From: CAYTOF01 sp964439435
Lineage (GTDB): Bacteria > Bacillota > Clostridia > Oscillospirales > QAMX01
Reading direction: 5' to 3'
NCBI GenBank assembly: GCA_964439435.1
Contig: CAYTOF010000067.1
Location: 1-11,655, forward strand
Length of the DNA stretch: 11,655 nucleotides
Shown here: piece by piece, positions 1 to 6,952 of the stretch
Layout of the letters: each line of letters starts with the position of its first letter
How positions within the stretch are numbered: position 1 is the stretch's first letter
Program-made: the position numbers and the translations under genes
The notes under the pieces: generated by a model
Told to the model about the DNA's origin: nothing
Database searches by the model: none
What the model saw: the letters and a program-made list of their open reading frames with translations, nothing else

Positions 1-825
1 GATATAGACATGTAAAGTGTTGCTCTCCCAGCGATCTGTTTCCATGGAGCCCTTAGTGCCGTAGAGTTGATAGTTGATGGAGCCCGGCTCCCGTTTCAGC
101 CCTCCGTGAACACTTTTGACAATCGCGCCATTGGAGAGTTGCACCATGACCACTCCATGGCTACCTGCGGGATTTCCGAGGGATGACATAAAGGGCCTGT
201 TGGGGCTTTCAAACCCCACCACGGTTTCGGGCCTCAAACCCGTGGAGAAAAGCACGGGGCCAAGGGAGTGGGTGACATAGAAGGTGGAAAAAGAGCGATT
301 GCGCCAGTGGTTGCGATCGCCGTATGTTATTCTCGGCCAAATAGACGAGCAGTCGTGTATATATTCGCCCTCACCATGCATGAGCTCTCCGATGTCACCT
401 TGCCTGTAACGGCGGCGCATCTCGGCTGTCGTGTTAAAATAGCAGTAGTTTTCTGCGTATGTGTATATCTTGCCTGTTTTTTCCACACAGTCGGCAAGGG
501 TAGCTCCTTGGGCAAGGGTGGCACAGGCCAAGACCTCGCTCATAATATGTCTGCCACTTTCAAGCAATCTAATGGCAAAGGGAACATGCTCGTGGGCATA
601 ATTTGCCAGCACCACGGCATCCATATCACATTGTATAAAATCGTCAAAGCTTTCAAAACACTCGATTTTTTGACTGTACTCCGCGGCGGTTTCACGACAC
701 TTTTCCAGCGCTGGCACGTATTTGTCACATACGGCGACCAACTTTGCATCATCTCGTTTGGACACTTGGTGGACCATGGTCATGCCTCTTGCGGCGCCAA
801 AAACCCCGACTTTGATTTTACTCAT
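1..825 (-). CDS. Gfo/Idh/MocA family oxidoreductase (3' end cut by window edge)
   Basis: Predicted NAD(P)-dependent sugar or cyclitol dehydrogenase; 275 codons are visible and the frame stays open to position 1. The start ATG (825-823) follows a GAGGGGG ribosome binding site (840-834). Residues 5-12 (KVGVFGAA) form the first strand and glycine loop of a Rossmann fold, and AVCDKY (31-36) ends the second strand with the Asp that usually contacts the cofactor ribose. The second half (about 120 onward) fits the C-terminal alpha/beta substrate domain, with AENYCYF at 124-130, EYIHD at 154-158 and THSLGP at 185-190. The family's usual EKP catalytic motif is read here as SEV-L (96-99), so the conserved Lys is missing; this seems typical of one subgroup rather than an error, since the frame is intact. 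It is divergent from the 917-residue barrel gene and lies near a ThuA-like gene, a common partner. Substrate unknown. Confidence 0.88.
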   Translation of the reverse strand, partial: MSKIKVGVFGAARGMTMVHQVSKRDDAKLVAVCDKYVPALEKCRETAAEYSQKIECFESFDDFIQCDMDAVVLANYAHEHVPFAIRLLESGRHIMSEVLACATLAQGATLADCVEKTGKIYTYAENYCYFNTTAEMRRRYRQGDIGELMHGEGEYIHDCSSIWPRITYGDRNHWRNRSFSTFYVTHSLGPVLFSTGLRPETVVGFESPNRPFMSSLGNPAGSHGVVMVQLSNGAIVKSVHGGLKREPGSINYQLYGTKGSMETDRWESNTLHVYI

Positions 826-845
826 ATAAAAAACCCCCTCATTTT

Positions 846-866
846 ATCAAATATCAAATATCAAAT
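846..866. repeat. Three perfect tandem copies of ATCAAAT
   Basis: Three exact, adjacent 7-bp copies (846-852, 853-859, 860-866), read as ATTTGAT on the minus strand. They sit between the predicted promoter and the ribosome binding site of the oxidoreductase gene, so they would lie in its leader. They could be a regulator binding array or simply a slippage-prone repeat. Confidence 0.85.
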
Positions 867-879
867 AAAACACATTTCT

Positions 880-908
880 ATCTTAGCACTCTTATGACGG
901 ATTTACAA
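880..908 (-). promoter_or_regulatory. Putative promoter of the Gfo/Idh/MocA gene
   Basis: On the minus strand, TTGTAA (908-903) and TAAGAT (885-880) are separated by 17 bp. This predicts a leader of about 45-50 nt that contains the ATCAAAT tandem repeat before the ribosome binding site. Seen by consensus match only. Confidence 0.42.
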
Positions 909-914
909 GGGGCA

Positions 915-932
915 TGCAATATAATTATTGCA
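915..932. promoter_or_regulatory. Perfect inverted repeat, candidate operator
   Basis: TGCAATA and TATTGCA arms (7 bp each, perfect) flank a 4-bp TAAT centre. The right arm overlaps the -35 hexamer of the predicted promoter of the 917-residue gene, and the left arm lies just upstream of the minus-strand promoter. A bound repressor here could control both divergent genes. No regulator gene is in the window. Confidence 0.45.
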
Positions 933-956
933 AACGTATCTGTGAGATGATAAAAT
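928..956 (+). promoter_or_regulatory. Putative promoter of the 917-residue barrel gene
   Basis: TTGCAA (928-933), a 17-bp spacer and TAAAAT (951-956) preceded by TGA, giving an extended -10. The expected start of transcription is close to the ribosome binding site at 972-980. The -35 hexamer lies in the inverted repeat at 915-932. Confidence 0.55.
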
Positions 957-984
957 GCATATATAAAAGATAGGCGGTGATTTC

Positions 985-3738
985 ATGTATAAAAGCCCCA
1001 AGTTTTCAATTGACATCGACTCAACCGGCATTATAAAAGCGGCCTTCGCCGCTGACGGGACACAGCTTTTGAAAGCCGGAGACAGTCCGCCATATATTGC
1101 CCATATACAGACAAAAAGAGGACGCCACAACCCTGTCTACGCAAAGTGCTTTGAAAACAGAGTGCTTGTTGTGTTTGAAAGCGCCAATGTCACAATTGAA
1201 ATAGAGCCAAAAGATGAGGCCATGTTGTTTACTGTTCAAAGCTATGAGGGGGATATAGAAAAACTGTCTTTTCTTTGCTTTGAAGTGGAAAGCAATTTGC
1301 CATTTGCGGTCTCGGGGCTGGCACTCAATTTGTTGACGGATGGTGAGGGACTGCCCGGAGATGCCCTAAAGCTCGGTGCTCATGCCTTTGAAAGGACAGG
1401 TATTGTCGGAGCAGCATATGCGTTGATGAGTGAAAACAGAGAAAACCTCCACGATACCCTGCGCAAAATCACTGTCAAATACACAGAGGACATACCTTTC
1501 ACCTCGCTTGGCGGAGCATTTGCCTCATCCTCCGAGACTGCGCGCGGATCTTATCTCTTCAATATGGACGGCATGACAGCCGATAATGTGGACAACTGGA
1601 TAGAGCTTGCACAGGAACTCGGCGCCACTCAGATTGATTTTCACGGAGGACACTCCTTCAGATTTGGCGACTGTGAGCCAAATCCCGAGATTTTCCCAGA
1701 GGGGAAAAAGTCATTTCGTGAAATAATTGAAAGACTGCACAAAGCCGGAATCAAAGCCGGGTTGCACACCTATGCCCATTTCATCGATCCGGCATCATAT
1801 CTCGTGACACCTGTGCCGCACAAAGACCTGGGAGCGGCGCGTTTTTTGACGCTGTCCAGAGATATTTGCGACAAAGAGGAGCACATTGAAGTTTTGGAAG
1901 ATATATCCGATATGCACACGGTGACGGGCTTTTTTGTGAGAAATAGCGTATATATTCAGATAGAAGACGAGATTATTAAATTTAATGATTTACACAAAGA
2001 CACACCCTTCATGTTGACGGGATGCGAGCGGGGAGCCCTCGGCACAAAACCGAGAGCTCACAAGAAAGGCTCAACCATAAAACACTTGACATCCTGTTTT
2101 GGACTGCTTGCCCCGGCGCCGGACTCTGAGCTATTTACGCTCGTTGCGGAGTTGGTGGCGGATATGTACAATGACTGCGGCTTTGACATGATCTATATGG
2201 ACGCCCTGGACGGAGACGATGTCTTTGCCGGGAGGGAGTTTAGCTGGCACTACGGCTCAATATTTGTCTTCGAGGTTGTGGAGAGGCTGAATAAAGCGCC
2301 CGTTATGGAGATGAGCACCATGCATCACCATCTGTGGTATGTGCGCTCAAGACTCGGAGCGTGGGACTGTCCTACGAGAGGGCACAAGCTGTTTTTGGAC
2401 AGACACAACAAGACAAATCTCGGCTCAAGAAAACGCTCTCTCCTACCGCAGTGCCTGGGCTGGTGGGTATATGGCAGATCAGATAAAGATATCTCCCTCT
2501 CCACCCGCATGTACACCGATGACTATGAATACATGTGCAGACTGGCCCTTGTAAACGACTGGTCACTTGCTTATCTGCGCATGAGCCCCGGTGAGTTTGC
2601 GCATTCGCCCGAGCTGCGACATATCGCAAAGTTGATAAAGCGATATGAGGATCTGAGGCTTGGCCGCAAGATTCCGACAAAAACCTTGGAGCTGCTCTCA
2701 GGGGGCGAGCATACTCTGCAGAAAAACGGGGAGTTTGCGCGCATTAAATATGTGTCTAAAACCATCTCTATGACAAAGGGAGAGGCGGAGTTTGAAGTTG
2801 TCAACCCTTATGGACGCCAAGTGCCCATGATACGTATAGAAAACCTTGCCCATGTGTCAAACAAAAAAGAAGCTCTGGTCCTTTTGCGACCGGAGCGGGA
2901 TTTCTCACAGCTGAAAGTGTATGCTTCGAAAAATGTGGATGCCTCCATTGAGCTCGAAAATGGCATTGTGTATCTAAAGGCAATTCAGCAAGGAAAGCAT
3001 GGCTGTGCGCGCTTTGATTTGAAATTTGAAACTGCCCGCGATATAGCTGACTTGCACGCTTTGCAAACAACACTGTATGGAGACGGCGGCGGTGAAATCG
3101 TGAACATACAACTGAAAAGCCCCAAGCATATCGTAGCGGGCTTTTTGGACAGATTGGTGGATATAGACTTTAGCGGTGAGCGCAACATCACCCTCATTGA
3201 GAATGATGCCGACCGCATGGATGAAAATCTGTGGCCATTCTCAGGCGGAGGGCATTACAGCGAAAATCCGGAAGAGATGGATATATTCGGTATCGACCAA
3301 GGGCCGCATCTCGACCATGAGTGGAGCGACTCCCTCACCGACGGAGGTCTCTATCATTTTGCCAGGGAAAGACTGGATATGAAGAATATCTGGGGTGTAT
3401 CTGTTTGGATCAACAACATGCTGCCCGGCAAGGAATACAGAGTGGGAGTGGGGGAAATCTCCGTCTTGCCTGTCAATGTTGAAGAGCTTTCGGATGTGAA
3501 GATGGAAATGCAAGGTGGTCATCTTGAAATTTCCCTCGTTCCGGAGCTTGGTTATGCCCAGACTGGAGATGAGAACATCTGCTTTGATATGAAGGGACAG
3601 GATGCGGGAGCGGACATGGCGGGAAAAGTCGAGGCTTTGCATGGTGTGAACCAAGTTCGTTTCAAAGCCCGAGCGGACCAAGAGTCGGATAAACCGATTC
3701 GCATGAAAGTTACATTTGGTTTTAAAGAGAAAATTTAA
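985..3738 (+). CDS. Large TIM-barrel protein, putative glycoside hydrolase of unknown family
   Basis: A 917-residue protein with no signal peptide, so probably cytoplasmic. The start ATG follows AGGCGGTGA (972-980). Visible layout: a beta-rich N-terminal region (about 1-180); a barrel-like region (about 185-570) with DFHGGH (218-223), a strand ending YMDALDGDD (404-412) and PVMEMSTMHHHLW (439-451); then beta-rich C-terminal modules, the last ones (about 700-917) looking like a jelly roll. D406 (or D409) and E442, at the ends of neighbouring barrel strands, are the best guesses for catalytic acids; that is inference. An inserted beta module (about 315-370) carries TGCERGALGT (345-354). Aromatic and His-rich loops suit a sugar substrate. 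The 3' end overlaps the convergent alkyltransferase gene by 17 bp. I do not recognise a characterised family; the glycosidase role comes from the fold-like pattern and the neighbours. Confidence 0.72.
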   Translation: MYKSPKFSIDIDSTGIIKAAFAADGTQLLKAGDSPPYIAHIQTKRGRHNPVYAKCFENRVLVVFESANVTIEIEPKDEAMLFTVQSYEGDIEKLSFLCFEVESNLPFAVSGLALNLLTDGEGLPGDALKLGAHAFERTGIVGAAYALMSENRENLHDTLRKITVKYTEDIPFTSLGGAFASSSETARGSYLFNMDGMTADNVDNWIELAQELGATQIDFHGGHSFRFGDCEPNPEIFPEGKKSFREIIERLHKAGIKAGLHTYAHFIDPASYLVTPVPHKDLGAARFLTLSRDICDKEEHIEVLEDISDMHTVTGFFVRNSVYIQIEDEIIKFNDLHKDTPFMLTGCERGALGTKPRAHKKGSTIKHLTSCFGLLAPAPDSELFTLVAELVADMYNDCGFDMIYMDALDGDDVFAGREFSWHYGSIFVFEVVERLNKAPVMEMSTMHHHLWYVRSRLGAWDCPTRGHKLFLDRHNKTNLGSRKRSLLPQCLGWWVYGRSDKDISLSTRMYTDDYEYMCRLALVNDWSLAYLRMSPGEFAHSPELRHIAKLIKRYEDLRLGRKIPTKTLELLSGGEHTLQKNGEFARIKYVSKTISMTKGEAEFEVVNPYGRQVPMIRIENLAHVSNKKEALVLLRPERDFSQLKVYASKNVDASIELENGIVYLKAIQQGKHGCARFDLKFETARDIADLHALQTTLYGDGGGEIVNIQLKSPKHIVAGFLDRLVDIDFSGERNITLIENDADRMDENLWPFSGGGHYSENPEEMDIFGIDQGPHLDHEWSDSLTDGGLYHFARERLDMKNIWGVSVWINNMLPGKEYRVGVGEISVLPVNVEELSDVKMEMQGGHLEISLVPELGYAQTGDENICFDMKGQDAGADMAGKVEALHGVNQVRFKARADQESDKPIRMKVTFGFKEKI

Positions 3739-4207
3739 TGCTGTTTTGCGCATGAGATACCTCGTGGGCAAGCAAAAACTTTTTAATTTCGAGGCCTCCT
3801 CCAAAACCCACCAAGGAGCCGTTTTTCCCCACCACGCGATGGCAGGGTAAGATGATGGCCACAGGATTTTTACTCATGGCAAGGCCCACAGCACGGGCAG
3901 CGTGCGGATATCCGGCAGCAGCGGCGAGCTCACCGTAACTGACGGTCTGACCGTAAGGGATTTTTGAAAGCTCATGCCATGTTGTCATCATAAAAGGTGT
4001 GCCGTGGATTGAAAGGGGGAGCTCAAAATTTTGAAGAGTGCCCTCAAAATATCGGGTCAGTTGATCGATGACGAGATTTAGCACGGCATTGTCCCTGGGA
4101 TCTCCATTTTGTTCCGGAGATGCGCCAAAATCCAGAGATGTGAGGTGCCCCTGCGATGCGGTGAGCGTTATCGGGCCTATGGGCGTTTTCATGGTGATGG
4201 TGCTCAT
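3722..4207 (-). CDS. ogt: Methylated-DNA--[protein]-cysteine S-methyltransferase (Ogt/MGMT type)
   Basis: Repairs O6-alkylguanine (and O4-alkylthymine) in DNA by irreversible transfer of the alkyl group to its own cysteine. The 161 residues match the single-domain Ogt/AdaB length. The active site is ILPCHRVV with acceptor C122; IPYGQTVSYGELA (83-95) and PHAARAVG (101-108, arginine finger R105) form the DNA-binding helix-turn-helix region, and GFGGGLEIKKFLLAHE (134-149) is the usual C-terminal signature. The ATG (4207-4205) follows a GGAGGA site (4218-4213). The gene is convergent with and overlaps the upstream barrel gene by 17 bp and is divergent from the 621-residue gene, so it has its own promoter. 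Its presence between sugar genes has no obvious functional reason. Family assignment is firm; the choice between the ogt and adaB names is not. Confidence 0.95.
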   Translation of the reverse strand: MSTITMKTPIGPITLTASQGHLTSLDFGASPEQNGDPRDNAVLNLVIDQLTRYFEGTLQNFELPLSIHGTPFMMTTWHELSKIPYGQTVSYGELAAAAGYPHAARAVGLAMSKNPVAIILPCHRVVGKNGSLVGFGGGLEIKKFLLAHEVSHAQNSIKFSL

Positions 4208-4239
4208 GGGTATTCCTCCGTTTTAGTTATGTCTTTTTG

Positions 4240-4269
4240 TTGTCTTTATATGCTTTAATCAATTATAAC
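4240..4269 (+). promoter_or_regulatory. Putative promoter of the 621-residue gene / ThuA operon
   Basis: TTGTCT (4240-4245), an 18-bp spacer and TATAAC (4264-4269), about 35 bp upstream of the ATG at 4304. The -10 shares bases with the -10 of the minus-strand promoter. Consensus match only. Confidence 0.4.
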
Positions 4270-4289
4270 ATGAAACAAAATCATATCAA
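4262..4289 (-). promoter_or_regulatory. Putative promoter of the alkyltransferase gene
   Basis: On the minus strand, TTGATA (4289-4284), a 16-bp spacer and TATAAT (4267-4262) preceded by TGT (extended -10). It is about 55 bp upstream of the ATG and overlaps the predicted promoter of the divergent gene, so the two may compete for polymerase. Confidence 0.52.
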
Positions 4290-4303
4290 GCAAAGGAGAA
4301 AGT

Positions 4304-6169
4304 ATGTACACATTTAAAGCTGAACGGTATAGGCTAAATTACAGCCCCGAATGGGCAGAGCTTGAAGTCGATGTGGACGGTGTCATTTGGAAATGGAAGA
4401 ACAGCCCCTATATAGTACTTGATGACGGCGAAGTTCTCGACTTTAAGAGTGCGGACCTTTGTGTGTCTTCAGAGTATTCTAACGGTGTCTCAGACGGTGT
4501 CAGAGCAACGTACAGCGGTTTTATTTCCAGAGGCGGGCGTCCATATTGTCTTATGGCCCATACATATGTGGCGATTGACAAGGCCAATCAGATCCTGCGA
4601 TTTGAGATTTGGCTCGAAGGCGAGGAGGATGGACAAGTGGCCGAGGTGGCTTGGCCCGCAGCCTTTGAATTTAATGCCGAAGAGGGCATGGGCTATTCCA
4701 TCCTTTCACGCATGCAGGGCGCGCTGATCCCTGCAAAAGCGGATATGGAACTTGTGAGAAAAGGCGAAAAGGTCCTGGACAGGCCGGCCTATATGCCGAT
4801 TTTTGGACAGGTCAAAGACCACACGGGATATCTTGCGATTTTTGACACTTGCTACGACACAAAGTACAACATAGTGCATGAGCGGGGGAAAGACACGACG
4901 ATCGAGCCTTTGTTTATACCGTCCTTGGAGAAAATCGGATACAGGCGCATCATGCTCTATGTGTTTGAAAAGGACATGGACTATGTCAAAATGGCTCATA
5001 TATATCGCCAATATGTCACGGAGCGCGGACGCTTGGTCACTTTGCGCCAAAAAGCGGACAAAAATCCAAATGTTGCAAAGCTGCTGGGCACACCCATTGT
5101 GCATGAGGGGATTGCTGTCCGTATTCACGAAAAATCCCACTACTATCATCCCGGAGAACCTGAGAAGAACGACCATTATAAGACTTTTGCTTCCCTGGGT
5201 CAAAGATTGGAAAATCTGTACGAAAAAGGCGTGAAATGCGCATATCTCCACCTTGACGGCTGGGGAAAACACGGCTATGATAATCTTCATCCGGACCCAT
5301 TTCCGCCCCATGAGGATGCCGGCGGAGCGGAGGGCATGAAGGCACTGTCGAAAAAATGCCGCGAACTGGGGTATATCTTTGGTATACACGATCAATACCG
5401 CGACTATTATTATGACGCACCGACATTTTCATTCGACAACGCAATCATGTATGCCAATGGAGAGCATCCATATTGTGAGATCTGGTACGGAGGGCCCCAT
5501 TCGTACCTCTGTCAGGCGTTGGCTCCGGAGTATGTGCGCAGAAATTATGCGGAATTTGAAAAACTTGGCATAAAGATCGAAGGAGCTTACCTTGATGTCT
5601 TTTCCGTTGTCGCTCCCGACGAGTGTTTCGCACCGAGCCATCGCCTCACCAGGGAGGGGAGTGTTGACAAGCGAAATGAGTGTTTTGAAATCTTGAACAC
5701 CCGGGGCATAATACCGAGCTCTGAGGAGGCGGTGGATCCCAATATGGTGTCGATTGCCCTTTGCCACCACGCCCCCTATTTCATCGACAGGCTTGGGGAT
5801 ACCCAAAATGGCAAAGCAGTCGGCATAAACATCCCGCTTTTGAACCTTGTGTACCATGACTGTATCGTTATCCCGTGGGAAGGGGCTATGTCTAAAAAGC
5901 GCGGAGGTTGGGGTTGCCCGGCAGATGAGTGGTGTTTCCTGCATGCCCTGCTAAACGGGGGTACAGTGTATCTTTCGCCCGAGGCGGATGAAGAGGCGTT
6001 GGAGCGCATGAGGGAGGCGACGGAGCTTCACAAGCGCGTGGGTGCTCAGAGAATGATGAGCCATGAGTTTTTAAGTGACAACTTTAAAAAACAGAGAACC
6101 GTCTTTGAAGACGGCACAGAGGTAGTTGTCGACTTTGAAAATGAGACCTATGAGATAATTTACAGCTGA
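4304..6169 (+). CDS. Putative TIM-barrel glycoside hydrolase (possibly DUF5696 / GH101-like)
   Basis: A 621-residue protein without a signal peptide. AAGGAG (4293-4298) precedes the ATG by 5 nt. The first about 240 residues are beta-rich (YRLNYSPEWAELEVDVDG near the start), as in the N-terminal sandwich of many glycosidases. The barrel part contains HLDGWGKHGYDNLHP (D318), FGIHDQYRDYYYD (360-371), GAYLDVFS (427-434) and PSSEEAVDP (471-479). D431 and E474/E475 are plausible nucleophile and acid/base, reminiscent of GH101/GH129-like barrels; this resemblance is from memory and is not firm. Residues 540-621 look like a short C-terminal beta region ending in a VVVDFENETYEI strand. It is the first gene of a tight operon with the ThuA-like gene (15 bp between them). 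Substrate unknown; an intracellular glycoside is likely. Confidence 0.7.
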   Translation: MYTFKAERYRLNYSPEWAELEVDVDGVIWKWKNSPYIVLDDGEVLDFKSADLCVSSEYSNGVSDGVRATYSGFISRGGRPYCLMAHTYVAIDKANQILRFEIWLEGEEDGQVAEVAWPAAFEFNAEEGMGYSILSRMQGALIPAKADMELVRKGEKVLDRPAYMPIFGQVKDHTGYLAIFDTCYDTKYNIVHERGKDTTIEPLFIPSLEKIGYRRIMLYVFEKDMDYVKMAHIYRQYVTERGRLVTLRQKADKNPNVAKLLGTPIVHEGIAVRIHEKSHYYHPGEPEKNDHYKTFASLGQRLENLYEKGVKCAYLHLDGWGKHGYDNLHPDPFPPHEDAGGAEGMKALSKKCRELGYIFGIHDQYRDYYYDAPTFSFDNAIMYANGEHPYCEIWYGGPHSYLCQALAPEYVRRNYAEFEKLGIKIEGAYLDVFSVVAPDECFAPSHRLTREGSVDKRNECFEILNTRGIIPSSEEAVDPNMVSIALCHHAPYFIDRLGDTQNGKAVGINIPLLNLVYHDCIVIPWEGAMSKKRGGWGCPADEWCFLHALLNGGTVYLSPEADEEALERMREATELHKRVGAQRMMSHEFLSDNFKKQRTVFEDGTEVVVDFENETYEIIYS

Positions 6170-6184
6170 ACAAAGGAGAGCACA

Positions 6185-6904
6185 ATGATAAGAGTAACCA
6201 TTTGGAATGAGTATCTTCACGAAACTCGCGCGGGTATTGTAAAAGACCTGTATCCCAGGGGCATGCATGAGGCCTTGCGTGAAGCTTTGGAATGTGATGA
6301 ATTTGAGATTACAACCGCATATCTTGAGCAAGACGAGGAACATGGGCTTTCAAAGGAGCTGCTTGATAACACGGATGTATTGCTCTGGTGGGGCCACACC
6401 GCCCATGACCGTGTTCGGGACGATGTGGCAGCCAGGGTTGTTTCCCGAGTTTTGAACGGCATGGGGTTCATTCCTCTTCACTCAGCGCACTACTCAAAAC
6501 CTTTTCGAAAGCTTATGGGGACACCTTGTACTCTGCGTTGGCGCAATGCCGACGAGCGGGCTCATGTGTGGACGGTGGCACCTGAACATCCGATAGCAAG
6601 GGATGTACCTATGCACTTTGAGCTAGCGGGGGAGGAGATGTATGGCGAGTTCTTCCAAATTCCAAAACCCGATGACATCGTATTCATAACATGGTTCAAG
6701 GGAGGAAATGTCTTTCGTGGCGGTTGTACCTTTGCCAGAGGGCAGGGGAAAATCTTTTACTTTCACCCGGGACATGAGACCTGTCCGAGCTATTATAACC
6801 CCCATGTGATCAAAGCCATAGCGAACGCAATTCACTGGGCGCGCCCGACGGACCGCAAGGATTATGGCAGAGGTGACTATGAGCACCCGATTGAGCCCTT
6901 TTAA
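6185..6904 (+). CDS. ThuA-like domain protein
   Basis: A 239-residue protein of the ThuA (trehalose utilisation) family, which has a class I glutamine-amidotransferase-like flavodoxin fold. Matching features are the N-terminal strand IRVTIWNEY, LLWWGHTAHD (66-75), FIPLHSAHYSKPF (95-107), EEMYGEFF (150-157) and FYFHPGHET (191-199). The conserved His and Glu residues lie where the family's active pocket is expected. ThuA-like proteins are often encoded with Gfo/Idh/MocA oxidoreductases and are implicated in handling keto-sugars or keto-glycosides; the precise reaction of this one is not known. The ATG follows AAGGAG (6173-6178) only 15 bp after the preceding stop, so it is co-translated with the putative glycosidase. 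No signal peptide, so probably cytoplasmic. The operon ends at the hairpin just downstream. Confidence 0.88.
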   Translation: MIRVTIWNEYLHETRAGIVKDLYPRGMHEALREALECDEFEITTAYLEQDEEHGLSKELLDNTDVLLWWGHTAHDRVRDDVAARVVSRVLNGMGFIPLHSAHYSKPFRKLMGTPCTLRWRNADERAHVWTVAPEHPIARDVPMHFELAGEEMYGEFFQIPKPDDIVFITWFKGGNVFRGGCTFARGQGKIFYFHPGHETCPSYYNPHVIKAIANAIHWARPTDRKDYGRGDYEHPIEPF

Positions 6905-6913
6905 ATAAAGCAA

Positions 6914-6952
6914 ATAAGGCAATGCGAAAGCCCGACTTTCGCATTGCCTTAT
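6914..6952. terminator. Bidirectional hairpin terminator
   Basis: A perfect 17-bp stem (6914-6930 with 6936-6952) and a 5-nt loop (6931-6935). It starts 9 bp after the ThuA-like stop codon. In the minus direction it is followed by a T-rich run (TTTGCTTTATTT), so it is a better intrinsic terminator for the esterase gene, whose TAA (6951-6949) lies inside the stem. In the plus direction the following T-run is poor, but the stem is strong enough to act. Confidence 0.85.

Noticed and set aside
268..897. Long open frame on the plus strand opposite the oxidoreductase
   Set aside because: It is antisense to a gene with clear Rossmann motifs, has no family resemblance and no ribosome binding site.
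929..942. Catabolite-response (cre) element in TGCAAACGTATCTG
   Set aside because: It matches the consensus at the left half and the central CG only; the right half has several mismatches.
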